Source: Daejeonella sp.
GTDB taxonomy: Bacteria > Bacteroidota > Bacteroidia > Sphingobacteriales > Sphingobacteriaceae
DNA: 64,000 nucleotides
Assembly (NCBI RefSeq): GCF_017495225.1
Contig: NZ_JAFEIG010000020.1
Span: 310,001-374,000 of the forward strand
Reading direction: 5' to 3'
Position 1 is the stretch's first letter. The number at the start of each line of letters is the position of its first letter. The translations under genes and the position numbers were made by a program. Below the pieces are notes generated by a model. It saw nothing but the letters and a program-made list of their open reading frames with translations, had not been told where the DNA came from and did no database searches. This document shows, in pieces, positions 53,434 through 61,931 of this stretch.

Positions 53434-53955
53434 TTAATTTATAGAGTTTGATTTGTTTAATAATTCTGGGAAAAAGCCTGCAGAGATAAGTAAGCTTTCT
53501 GCTTCTTCTAAAGCAGCTTCATTAATTGCTGATGCATAAAATAATTTTCCATGCCTCTGATCTTCAGTTAAATATACTGGCACAACATGAGTATGAGGCA
53601 ATAATTGTTGTAAAACATTTGAAGTAAATAAATTACTTACATCATCTTTTGAGCTCACAAAAGCTAGAAGTGTTTTTTGAGTCACAAAGTCTGCAATACT
53701 TCCCGACATAAGTCTTTGTAAATCAATGCATACTGCCAAAACGACGATATCTGCTTGCCAGCTGGCTTCCGATGCACAATCCGTAATTTCTATGGATACA
53801 TTAGGGTTTTTCTGCAGAATATTTTCTCTGAGTGCTAAAAGTTCCGCCTGTTGATCTGAAAACAATAAAAGTCGATTGCAATCTGAAGCCAAACCTTCAG
53901 CCAATGCTGATGCATATTTTTCTGTAGCTCCTAAAATGGCAATAGTTTTTATCAT
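53434..53955 (-). CDS. NAD(P)-binding Rossmann protein, F420/NADP-oxidoreductase-like
   Basis: 173 aa. The N-terminus MIKTIAILGATEKYASALAE has a GxxxxxA dinucleotide loop close to that of F420-dependent NADP reductases and pyrroline-carboxylate reductase-type proteins; 'DIVVLAVCIDLQRLM' is the next strand. The Gly-rich loop is incomplete, so coenzyme binding is likely but unproven. Precedes YceI in a two-gene operon. Confidence 0.55.
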   Translation of the reverse strand: MIKTIAILGATEKYASALAEGLASDCNRLLLFSDQQAELLALRENILQKNPNVSIEITDCASEASWQADIVVLAVCIDLQRLMSGSIADFVTQKTLLAFVSSKDDVSNLFTSNVLQQLLPHTHVVPVYLTEDQRHGKLFYASAINEAALEEAESLLISAGFFPELLNKSNSIN

Positions 53956-54054
53956 TTGCTTTCAAATTAACAACACAAATGTATATGTGATTAATTGAAG
54001 GCTAAATAACCTGTGATAAGAAATATCATTGATCTAGATCAATGGATTTTAAGA

Positions 54055-54546
54055 TTAATCAATATAAGCCACACAATCAATTTGTACCAAAATCCCATCT
54101 CTACCCATTTGATCTATCCCGCAGCCACTGTAAGAACGAACAGGCTTGGGATCGGGAAAGTAGTCGCCATAGACTTCATTAAGCGCCTTGAGGTTCTTAT
54201 TAGGCTCTGCTAAGGTCATGTGAACCTTTAATACATTAGCCATATTGGTTCCAGCACGTTCCAGCAAGTCTTTCATCTGTTCTAAAGCACTTTTAATTTG
54301 AACCTGAATATCTCCCGGTTCTTTCCTCCTATCGGGATACCAGCCACCAATACCACTCACAAAGACTAAATGACCGGAACGAATACAAGCTGAAAGTGGA
54401 CTAGAACTTGGGTATTTACTGGGTACAGAAACTTTTTTGGGGAGCCACTCATCACGCTGCTTGGTGGCAGCTTCCGATTTATTGATATCAATAGATCCAG
54501 CTAATGGAATTAGGCTGAGGCTTTTTAAAATCTCTCTTCTTTTCAT
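54055..54546 (-). CDS. exported RidA/YjgF family protein
   Basis: 163 aa. It starts MKRREILKSLSLIPLAGSID, a Tat-like signal similar to those of the two SelA-fold enzymes and the FAD oxidoreductase next door, with the mature part from about residue 30. 'IRSGHLVFVSGIGG' and 'KPVRSYSGCGIDQMGRDGIL' with catalytic R in PVRS are RidA hallmarks; the C-terminal glutamate position is an Asp here (VQIDCVAY). RidA proteins normally act in the cytoplasm on enamines and imines, so an exported form is unusual and points to such intermediates outside the inner membrane. It is the last gene of the AGE-MFS-FAD-RidA operon. Confidence 0.8.
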   Translation of the reverse strand: MKRREILKSLSLIPLAGSIDINKSEAATKQRDEWLPKKVSVPSKYPSSSPLSACIRSGHLVFVSGIGGWYPDRRKEPGDIQVQIKSALEQMKDLLERAGTNMANVLKVHMTLAEPNKNLKALNEVYGDYFPDPKPVRSYSGCGIDQMGRDGILVQIDCVAYID

Positions 54547-54573
54547 ATTAAGATTAATTTAAAGCAAGAGTAT

Positions 54574-56286
54574 TTATTTCCACTTCAACTCTATTCCCTG
54601 TTTCACAATAAAATCTTGAAAATCGGCTAATAAATTTTTGCCTTCACGGACTTGATGCGGAATTACATTCTTCTTTAAAGAATAGCTTACTAATAAACCA
54701 ACTGCTTCTCCGATACTCCATTCTACTGGGTGTAAACGGTAACAACCATTGGTAATATGAGTTGTTCCTATGTTTTTATTTGCTGGAAGCAAGTTTTCCA
54801 TTCGTATAGGCAATAATGAACCTAGCGGAATTTGAAAAGGTAAGGATGAAAAATCGATATAATTATTACCGCGACTACTTGGATGTAAATCAATGTGATA
54901 ATAACCAATTCCTACGCTATCATAAAAATCGGCAGCAACTTTACCTGCTTCTGCCCCAGCCACTTGAATTCGGTTTTCTTGCCCTACATGTTCCTCTAAA
55001 ATGGTAAATTGAGCTTTTATGCGTCTTGATTCTCTGATGTAAGGATACTTAGCCAAACCATCTTCTGTTCCCATCACATCCTTACGTAAACGCAATCCTG
55101 GCCAGCCTTGTTTCCCATCCGGACGAGGAGCCTCTGTTTGAAGCCAATGAAATAGCGATAAACTTAATTGCTTTCCTCTGTTTACGTGATGATTAAACTC
55201 CTTTTGAGATACGCCAACTAGATTTCCTAGCGTATAATCATTCTGAGGCCAGTTTACAGTAGAAATATCACCTTTGAATGCTCCAGGAGTAAAATTATCT
55301 TTAGCAAGAATACGGCGATAAATCCAAAGGTTGAGATACGGATCTGTTGAAATACCTTCTGGATGAAATCCTAAGGGTTTTTTCTCGAGAGTTTTCGGAT
55401 TTGAATAGCTTAGGTCTAATAATTTTCCAGGCCATGCGGGGGTCATTTTCGGGACTAAATTTCGCCAGAAATCATATTCGGCGGGTTTTTCAGCTACATT
55501 ATTCGATCCGGGCACATAGTCCATCGCAAAACAAACAGTAAAAGCCTGTTGATTATCTGGATCAGCTTTCAATGGGGCATGAAGCTCATGTGTTTCATTC
55601 CTTGATTCTGTCCCCATCACAAATTCTGTCCCCGTCATAGGCAAAAGCTCTCCCGTCTCCGTCGCATCCACAAAATAAGGAGCTGTTAAAATATAGTTAC
55701 GGCCAGTCCTTAAACTTTGTGCTTTCAATGCCTTTACCTTATTTCCAGCATACTCGGCAGAAGTAATTTTATGCTCAATTAAGAGCGTTAATTTACCTGA
55801 GCTAATGTATGGGGCAAGCATTTCTTGCAGAACAGCCAAAGAAACTCGAGGTTCGTGACAAAGCGCAGAAACCATTGCATTTCCAGGATTAAGTCGCTCT
55901 TTAGCCCTTGAAGCCTCGTTTACAGGATAATGACTTTTATAATATTTCCTAACTGCATTTCGGTAATCGCGATAGGATTTTGGAGCACCGTGCGTTTCAA
56001 TCCATGCATGCTCATCAGGGGGCACACCTTGGGAGGTTAACTGACCACCAATCCAATCGGTTTCTTCAGTCATAATTACATCCAAACCATTTCGCAGGGC
56101 CGACAATGCCGCAGAACATCCGCCAACACCACCACCGGCAATAACAACTTGTGCATGTAGCTCAGAGGCCTTCAGATCAGCAGAAAAGGGAGTCGCGAAG
56201 CTTTGACTCGGAATTGCCGATAATGCTCCAGAGGCGAGGCCTGTAGCTCCTAATCCTGTTAGACTTATAAAACTTCTTCTTTTCAT
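54574..56286 (-). CDS. exported FAD-dependent oxidoreductase (FAD_oxidored type)
   Basis: 570 aa. A Tat-like signal (MKRRSFISLTGLGATGLASG) is followed by the FAD-binding Rossmann motif GGGVGG at 51-56 and 'EETDWIGGQLTSQGVPPDE', typical of the PF12831 FAD-dependent oxidoreductases. 'PYFVDATETGELLPMTG' is the second dinucleotide region; 'YRLHPVEWSIGEAVGLLVS' closes the fold. Five bases separate it from the MFS transporter gene and 27 from exported RidA. In sialic acid and amino sugar clusters of Bacteroidota similar enzymes occur, with unclear reaction. It may oxidise an amino sugar or hydroxyl group whose product is an imine handled by RidA, which is inference. Confidence 0.85.
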   Translation of the reverse strand: MKRRSFISLTGLGATGLASGALSAIPSQSFATPFSADLKASELHAQVVIAGGGVGGCSAALSALRNGLDVIMTEETDWIGGQLTSQGVPPDEHAWIETHGAPKSYRDYRNAVRKYYKSHYPVNEASRAKERLNPGNAMVSALCHEPRVSLAVLQEMLAPYISSGKLTLLIEHKITSAEYAGNKVKALKAQSLRTGRNYILTAPYFVDATETGELLPMTGTEFVMGTESRNETHELHAPLKADPDNQQAFTVCFAMDYVPGSNNVAEKPAEYDFWRNLVPKMTPAWPGKLLDLSYSNPKTLEKKPLGFHPEGISTDPYLNLWIYRRILAKDNFTPGAFKGDISTVNWPQNDYTLGNLVGVSQKEFNHHVNRGKQLSLSLFHWLQTEAPRPDGKQGWPGLRLRKDVMGTEDGLAKYPYIRESRRIKAQFTILEEHVGQENRIQVAGAEAGKVAADFYDSVGIGYYHIDLHPSSRGNNYIDFSSLPFQIPLGSLLPIRMENLLPANKNIGTTHITNGCYRLHPVEWSIGEAVGLLVSYSLKKNVIPHQVREGKNLLADFQDFIVKQGIELKWK

Positions 56287-56291
56287 AAATT

Positions 56292-57530
56292 TTAAGCTTT
56301 CGACTTATAGCCGTTAATACCAAAAAAAACAATGTATAAATAACATAGAATCGGAATCATAAATGCAATGGCCCATGTAGAATGATCTTTTAAATAACCC
56401 TGTGAAAAGGAAACAATTGCTCCACCGGCAATAGCGGTAGACAATATACCTGAAGCTTTAGTAGTGTATTTACCTAATCCAACCACAGAAAGAGAGAAAA
56501 TAATGGCAAACATCACCGAATTAAAAACACCTACACCAATCATGGACCAAACGGCTAGATTTCCACTGCTACTTACTGAAAGGATAACCAACAGAATGGC
56601 TCCAATTGCACAGAAAGTTAGAACCTGTGAAGCTTTTAAAGTTTTTAATAGGTAGGAACCTATCAAGCGTCCAACAAGCATACCTCCCCAATAATAGGAA
56701 ACGTATGAGTTTGCATCTTCAACTCCCATTTTTAAGGTATCAGCAATATAATTAGTTAGGAAAGTACCTATTGACACTTCGGCGCCCACATAAGCAAAAA
56801 TGGCCCATGAACCATAATTTAAATTACGGAAAGAGAAAAGGCTTCTTCTTACTTCGGGACTTGCAACAGCACTTTCAGCGCCAGTACTAATTTTGGGTAA
56901 TTTTAAATTATATACCACCAAGGCAATACATATTAATAAAGCTGCAATACCCAAATAAGGATATTTAACGGCATCGCTAGAAGCTCCCGACTCCTGTAAG
57001 CGAGAAAGAATATAATGAGCCCCAAAAATAGGTGCTACGGTAGTCCCAATTGAACCCACAGCCTGAATAAGCGTTAATCTTGAAGAAGCAGTTTCAGCAG
57101 GCCCCAGAGCTGTGATATAGGGATTTGATGCCACTTGCAAAACAACAATTCCTATGGCTAGTACAAATAAGGCAGCTAGAAACAAATAATAAAGATGCAT
57201 ATCTGCTGCAGGGTAAAATAACAGCGCACCGATAGCCGCAATAGCAAAGCCGAGCACCATTCCATTTTTGTAGCCTATTTTTTCAACAATCATCCCGGCA
57301 GGGAAAGACATTAAACCATAAGTCAGGAAAAAATAGAATTGCACCAAGGATGAATCAGCATAGCTTAAAGTAAAGCCCTCTTTAAAAAAAGGAACTAAAG
57401 TATCATTGAGGCAAGTAATAAAGCCATTCATGAAGTATAAAACCGCAAGTGAAATTAATGCGGGCATATAGTTCTGATTTCCAGAACCTTCAAATTGAAT
57501 TGCCGAACTTTGTGAAGAAACAATCGCCAT
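56292..57530 (-). CDS. sugar MFS transporter, FucP/NagP-like
   Basis: 412 aa, twelve hydrophobic helices. FMNGFITCLNDTLVPFFKEG and 'FFLTYGLMSFPAGMIVEKIG', 'VLQVASNPYITALGPAETAS' and 'SRLTLIQAVGSIGTTVAPIF' match the FucP/GlcP/NagP family of proton-coupled sugar importers. With the AGE epimerase gene upstream (45 nt) it most probably imports N-acetylglucosamine, N-acetylmannosamine or a similar amino sugar. Confidence 0.87.
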   Translation of the reverse strand: MAIVSSQSSAIQFEGSGNQNYMPALISLAVLYFMNGFITCLNDTLVPFFKEGFTLSYADSSLVQFYFFLTYGLMSFPAGMIVEKIGYKNGMVLGFAIAAIGALLFYPAADMHLYYLFLAALFVLAIGIVVLQVASNPYITALGPAETASSRLTLIQAVGSIGTTVAPIFGAHYILSRLQESGASSDAVKYPYLGIAALLICIALVVYNLKLPKISTGAESAVASPEVRRSLFSFRNLNYGSWAIFAYVGAEVSIGTFLTNYIADTLKMGVEDANSYVSYYWGGMLVGRLIGSYLLKTLKASQVLTFCAIGAILLVILSVSSSGNLAVWSMIGVGVFNSVMFAIIFSLSVVGLGKYTTKASGILSTAIAGGAIVSFSQGYLKDHSTWAIAFMIPILCYLYIVFFGINGYKSKA

Positions 57531-57575
57531 ATCGTTTTAATTAAATTTATTTCTTATCACTTGGCTTATAATCAA

Positions 57576-58754
57576 TTATTTAGAGTATTTCTCTTCAATT
57601 TTCTCTAAAGTTTTCCAACATTGATATAATCCACGAGGAACATGAAAACAACCTTTCCATTTACCACCTTTAAGCGGAAGTAGTACTTCTCCCCTACGAT
57701 TTAAATAACCATACCATTCGCCTTTTTCGGCATCTGGGAAATGAGACCAAGTGTATTGATGAACCTTTTCAAACCAATCCCAACAGCGTTGATCACCCGT
57801 ATGATAATAGCCTTTCAATAAACTAATTAGCGTTTCTACATGAACCCACCATAATTTCTGATCCCATTCTAATTGTTGAGGTGGATGACCTTTCACATCC
57901 ATAAAGTACAGAATTCCTCCAAATTCTTTATCCCAGCCATATTCTAGGATATTAATGGTCGTATCCACTGCTTTTTTAATTAAAGCTTGATCATTTCTAC
58001 GTTCGGCGATATCCATAATAAACCACATAGATTCTAGTCCGTGGCCAGGATTTACAAGTCGTCCATCAAAAGTATCCGAGAATGAACCATCAGGCTTAAC
58101 ATTTTCGAGAATTATCCCGAGATCTTCCTGATAAAAAACTTCCATAACGGAGTGGATACCATCATCAATAGTTTTTTCAATCAAATCGCGATCCAAAAGA
58201 TGTTCCAATTCCAAGACAAGGTTACAAAGAATCATGGGTAAAGAAAATCCCTGCAAGGGCCTAGTCCCAGGATATGCTTTCGTATATTTTCCTTTCGGAT
58301 CGTCCCTCTTACGAAGAATATTATTAAAAGTATCTATCGCGAGTTTGGCATACTCTTCGGTGCCAGTGGCTTTGTACAGCTGAGCGAAGGCCATTGCCGC
58401 AAAACAATCAGAGAAAATATTGTAAGGCTGGATTAAAGGTTGTCCTTCGCGTGTAAGCGAAAAATAGAAATTACCTTCGCTATCCCTTCCATGTTTTTTC
58501 ATGAACTCAGCGCCTTGAAGCGCAAAATCTAGCCATTCTTTTTTACGCTCAACCTGATTGTAAAGCATGCTAAAGCACCAAACTTGCCTAAACTGTAACC
58601 AAGCAAATTTATCAGTATCAAATACCTTTCCTTCACGATCAAGACAGGTAAAAAAGCCTCCAAATTCATTATCACCTGAATTTTTCAACCAAAAAGGAAT
58701 TACATCTTTTAAAAGGTTGTCTTGATATTTTTCTGCGTATTGCTTGTAGTTCAT
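57576..58754 (-). CDS. N-acylglucosamine 2-epimerase family protein (AGE)
   Basis: 392 aa, the normal AGE length. '[20 protein letters not shown]', '[20 protein letters not shown]' and '[20 protein letters not shown]' are the (alpha/alpha)6-barrel signatures of bacterial and renin-binding-type AGE, with catalytic histidines in the NPGHG, WWVHVE and CFHVPR segments. It interconverts GlcNAc and ManNAc in the cytoplasm, a step in sialic acid use. First gene of the operon AGE, sugar MFS, FAD oxidoreductase, exported RidA. A cellobiose 2-epimerase reading is less likely because of the CFHVPR end. Confidence 0.88.
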   Translation of the reverse strand: MNYKQYAEKYQDNLLKDVIPFWLKNSGDNEFGGFFTCLDREGKVFDTDKFAWLQFRQVWCFSMLYNQVERKKEWLDFALQGAEFMKKHGRDSEGNFYFSLTREGQPLIQPYNIFSDCFAAMAFAQLYKATGTEEYAKLAIDTFNNILRKRDDPKGKYTKAYPGTRPLQGFSLPMILCNLVLELEHLLDRDLIEKTIDDGIHSVMEVFYQEDLGIILENVKPDGSFSDTFDGRLVNPGHGLESMWFIMDIAERRNDQALIKKAVDTTINILEYGWDKEFGGILYFMDVKGHPPQQLEWDQKLWWVHVETLISLLKGYYHTGDQRCWDWFEKVHQYTWSHFPDAEKGEWYGYLNRRGEVLLPLKGGKWKGCFHVPRGLYQCWKTLEKIEEKYSK

Positions 58755-58904
58755 TTTTATATGATAGATTCTTAATATCTAATTTGTTTTATATTTCTCT
58801 AATTAATATAAAATTTACTAGAAAAGCCAATGTTTTTATAAAAACACGTAAATAGATTCTTATCTAAATTGAATAAAAAAACAAAAAAATGGAGTGAAGG
58901 AACA

Positions 58905-58939
58905 TTTGCTCTAGAAATCAAGAAACAAGCTTATATTTG
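58905..58939 (+). promoter_or_regulatory. promoter of the patatin-like phospholipase gene
   Basis: TTTG at 58905-58908 and TATATTTG at 58932-58939 (exact TAnnTTTG) are 23 bp apart and 92 nt upstream of the start at 59032. Spacing is at the long end for Bacteroidota promoters. Confidence 0.5.
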
Positions 58940-59031
58940 CAAAGAAATAAGATTCTTAGAAATTCAATAGTCCATCCAATTTTTCTTAATTACAAGACGT
59001 TATTGATTCTAATCAAAAAATTCAGAGAATC

Positions 59032-61347
59032 ATGAAAAAAATTTTAGCTCTCCTACTACTTCTAAGCTCATTTCTATCTTTAAGGGCACAGAAAGTGGGA
59101 TTGGTTTTTAGTGGTGGTGGCGCAAAAGGTTTAGCACATATTGGTGTTTTAAAGGCATTAGAGGAGAATAATATTCCGATAGATTATATAGTTGGGACTT
59201 CAATGGGTGGAATTGTTGGGGGACTCTATGCTTCGGGATATAGTCCGAAGGAGATTGAAAAAATTGCTTTAAGCGAAGATTTTCAGAATTGGTTGAGTGG
59301 ATATTATGAGAATGAACATCGTTATTTTTACAATAAAAAGCCTGAAAACCCTTCCTTCATCACTGCAAAGCTTCAAATAGATACAGGTTTTAATGTAAAA
59401 CTTAGGTCGAACCTTATTAATGATGTACCTCTTAATTTTGCTTTGTTAGAGCTTTACGGACAAGCATCAGCTACGGCAAAAAATGATTTCAACAAACTAT
59501 TTGTCCCTTTTAGATGTATTGTAGCGGATGTTTTCACACAGGAAATGATTTCTGTTGCCAATGGAAATCTTGCTGAAGCTATACGTGGGACCTTTACGGT
59601 GCCGCTGGTTTATAGGCCTATCAAAGTGAATAATAAATATGTATTTGATGGTGGTTTATACAATAATTTTCCGGTTGATGTAATGAAAAAGGAGTTCCAA
59701 CCAGATTATATCATTGGATCGAATGTATCATCAAAAACGTATAATAATTATCCCAAGGATAATGATGAAAAATTAATGAATCGTTTTTTGGTTTACATGT
59801 TTCTTTCTAAAACTGACTCTACCGCAATTGGTAAAAACGGAGCATATATTCAGCCAGATCTTTCAGATTATTCTACAACCAACTTCACGCCAGTAGCCGA
59901 ATTAATTAAAAAGGGATACGAAGCTACATTAGCAGATATCCCGAAGATAAAACAAGCCTTGGCTAGAAGAAATAGCTCATTAGAAGTAAAAAACAAAAGA
60001 GACTCTTTCAAGAATAGTTTTCCACCCTTAGAATTTGATAAAATTACTGCTACAGGTGTAAATAGTAAACAGAAGACCTATGTAGAACAGATTATTAATA
60101 GCCATATTGAAAATGGAAGTAAACTTTCGGAGATCAAAAAAGGTTATTTTAGATTGGTATCCGACCAAAATTTCGAAACAGTTTATCCAAAAATAGTTTA
60201 CGATAGTATAAGCAATACAAATAATTTTGAAATAGCTGCTCAGCCAGATAAAAATTTTAAAATAGATTTTGGAGGAGTTATATCTACGAGACCCATAAGT
60301 AATGCTTATATCGGTTTGCAATATAATTACCTGCGAAAAAAATCATATACATTTTCAGCAAATTTTTATGCTGGTGGCTTTTATGAATCAGCTCAAACTA
60401 CTGCCAGATTAGATATCCCAAGTAGAACACCCATATATTTAGAAGCAGAGTTTACTTATAATCATTGGAATTATTTTAACAAAAGCCAAGTATTTATTGA
60501 AAATATAGATCCTGTTTTTATTATGCAATCTGATCGAAAAATTGCCTTAAAATTAGGTGTTCCCTTTACTAATAATGGTAAAATTGAAATCCAATCAGGT
60601 TATATCAATTTTACAGATGAATTTAGTCCCAATGAGAGATTCATGGTTGGCGATCTAATGGACCAAGGGTCATACAATGGCGCCATGTCTTCTATTAATT
60701 ATGAAAATAATAAATTAACTAAAAGGCAATACGCTAAAAGTGGATCATCTTTTAAAATTGGATTAAGCATTTACACCGGACTTGAAGAATACATACCAGG
60801 GAACATTTATAGAGATGAAACATCATTTAATACAATAAGGCCTCAATCACAAAACAGGAATTGGTACAAGGCACAGGTTACTAGAGAAAAATACTTCGAA
60901 TTTTCAAAAAAATATTCACTTGGAGTTCTATTTGAGGCAGTTGCATCAAATAGGCCCAATTTTAGTACTTTTAAATCAAGTGTTTTAACTGCACCAACAT
61001 TTAATCCATTGCAGGACTCAAAATCATTATATTTAGAAAATTTCAGGGCAAACAGCTATAGCGCATTTGGATTAAAAAATGTAATTCAATTATACAAAAA
61101 TCTTGATTTACGTGCAGAAGCTTACATTTTTCAACCCCTTAGAGCCTTTAAATTAGAAGGTTTACAAGGAACTAGTTATGGGGAATTATTAGCGGATAGG
61201 CATTATGCAATAAGCTCAGGATTAGTTTACAATACCCTAGCTGGCCCCATTAGTTTGAGTATAAACCATTATGATGATAGCCAAAAGCGATTGGGTGTTA
61301 TGTTTCACATGGGATTTTTAATTTACAATAAACGATCATTTGAATGA
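59032..61347 (+). CDS. patatin-like phospholipase with outer membrane beta-barrel (PlpD-like)
   Basis: 771 aa. Signal peptide MKKILALLLLLSSFLSLRAQ, then a patatin domain (21-300): oxyanion loop GLVFSGGGAKGLAH, nucleophile S57 in GTSMGG and catalytic Asp D206 in VFDGGLYNN. After a POTRA-like linker (about 330-420) the last 350 residues form a barrel ('AYIGLQYNYLRKKSYTFSAN', ending MFHMGFLIYNKRSF). This is the two-partner-like self-translocating PlpD architecture in which the barrel exports the lipase to the surface. It overlaps the next gene by 4 bp. Confidence 0.9.
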   Translation: MKKILALLLLLSSFLSLRAQKVGLVFSGGGAKGLAHIGVLKALEENNIPIDYIVGTSMGGIVGGLYASGYSPKEIEKIALSEDFQNWLSGYYENEHRYFYNKKPENPSFITAKLQIDTGFNVKLRSNLINDVPLNFALLELYGQASATAKNDFNKLFVPFRCIVADVFTQEMISVANGNLAEAIRGTFTVPLVYRPIKVNNKYVFDGGLYNNFPVDVMKKEFQPDYIIGSNVSSKTYNNYPKDNDEKLMNRFLVYMFLSKTDSTAIGKNGAYIQPDLSDYSTTNFTPVAELIKKGYEATLADIPKIKQALARRNSSLEVKNKRDSFKNSFPPLEFDKITATGVNSKQKTYVEQIINSHIENGSKLSEIKKGYFRLVSDQNFETVYPKIVYDSISNTNNFEIAAQPDKNFKIDFGGVISTRPISNAYIGLQYNYLRKKSYTFSANFYAGGFYESAQTTARLDIPSRTPIYLEAEFTYNHWNYFNKSQVFIENIDPVFIMQSDRKIALKLGVPFTNNGKIEIQSGYINFTDEFSPNERFMVGDLMDQGSYNGAMSSINYENNKLTKRQYAKSGSSFKIGLSIYTGLEEYIPGNIYRDETSFNTIRPQSQNRNWYKAQVTREKYFEFSKKYSLGVLFEAVASNRPNFSTFKSSVLTAPTFNPLQDSKSLYLENFRANSYSAFGLKNVIQLYKNLDLRAEAYIFQPLRAFKLEGLQGTSYGELLADRHYAISSGLVYNTLAGPISLSINHYDDSQKRLGVMFHMGFLIYNKRSFE

Positions 61348-61904
61348 GAAATTTAGTACTAATATTTATCAGCATTTTTCTAATTGTGGCCAGCAAAAAA
61401 TTGCATGCTCAGGAGGAAACTATTCAAGGACAGGGTATAGCTATAAATAATTTCATGATTAAGGAAAACCTCCTTAAAAACAATAAAATAGCGATTATTG
61501 CAACTGATTCTTTAGATATTCCTATTGAAAGTTTGAATGGAACCTTTCAATTTAGCATTAATGGCTTGGGACAAGAATTAAGATTTACTGAGGGTGTTTC
61601 GGTAATGAAACAGCCCATAAATAAATCAACATTTATCTATTTAAGACACGAGAACGAATCTGGCACTCACGGCAAACTTTATTATGTTTACCAAAAAGAC
61701 AACAACCTAAACCCAATAAAAATAAGTTGGTGGATATTAGTGATTATTCCCTTGATATTAATCCTTCTTGCAGCACTTTTCAGGAAGTTTATAGTAGTGG
61801 CGCTTATACTTTTAGTTGGTATATTTTACTATAATTCGAGTCAGGGACTTAAAATTCCTACTTTTTTTGATACGATTTTTGATGGTTTAAGGAACTTGAT
61901 TTAG
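61344..61904 (+). CDS. hypothetical membrane protein coupled to the patatin gene
   Basis: 186 aa, starting inside the patatin stop (ATGA). It has a signal peptide (to KLHAQ), a soluble part of about 100 residues and two adjacent transmembrane helices near residues 128-160 ('WWILVIIPLILILLAALF', 'FIVVALILLVGIFYY'), then a short tail. No domain is recognised. The coupling suggests a role with the phospholipase, perhaps in assembly or control. Confidence 0.6.
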   Translation: MRNLVLIFISIFLIVASKKLHAQEETIQGQGIAINNFMIKENLLKNNKIAIIATDSLDIPIESLNGTFQFSINGLGQELRFTEGVSVMKQPINKSTFIYLRHENESGTHGKLYYVYQKDNNLNPIKISWWILVIIPLILILLAALFRKFIVVALILLVGIFYYNSSQGLKIPTFFDTIFDGLRNLI

Positions 61905-61931
61905 TGATTTTATAATATCAATTATTTCAAT

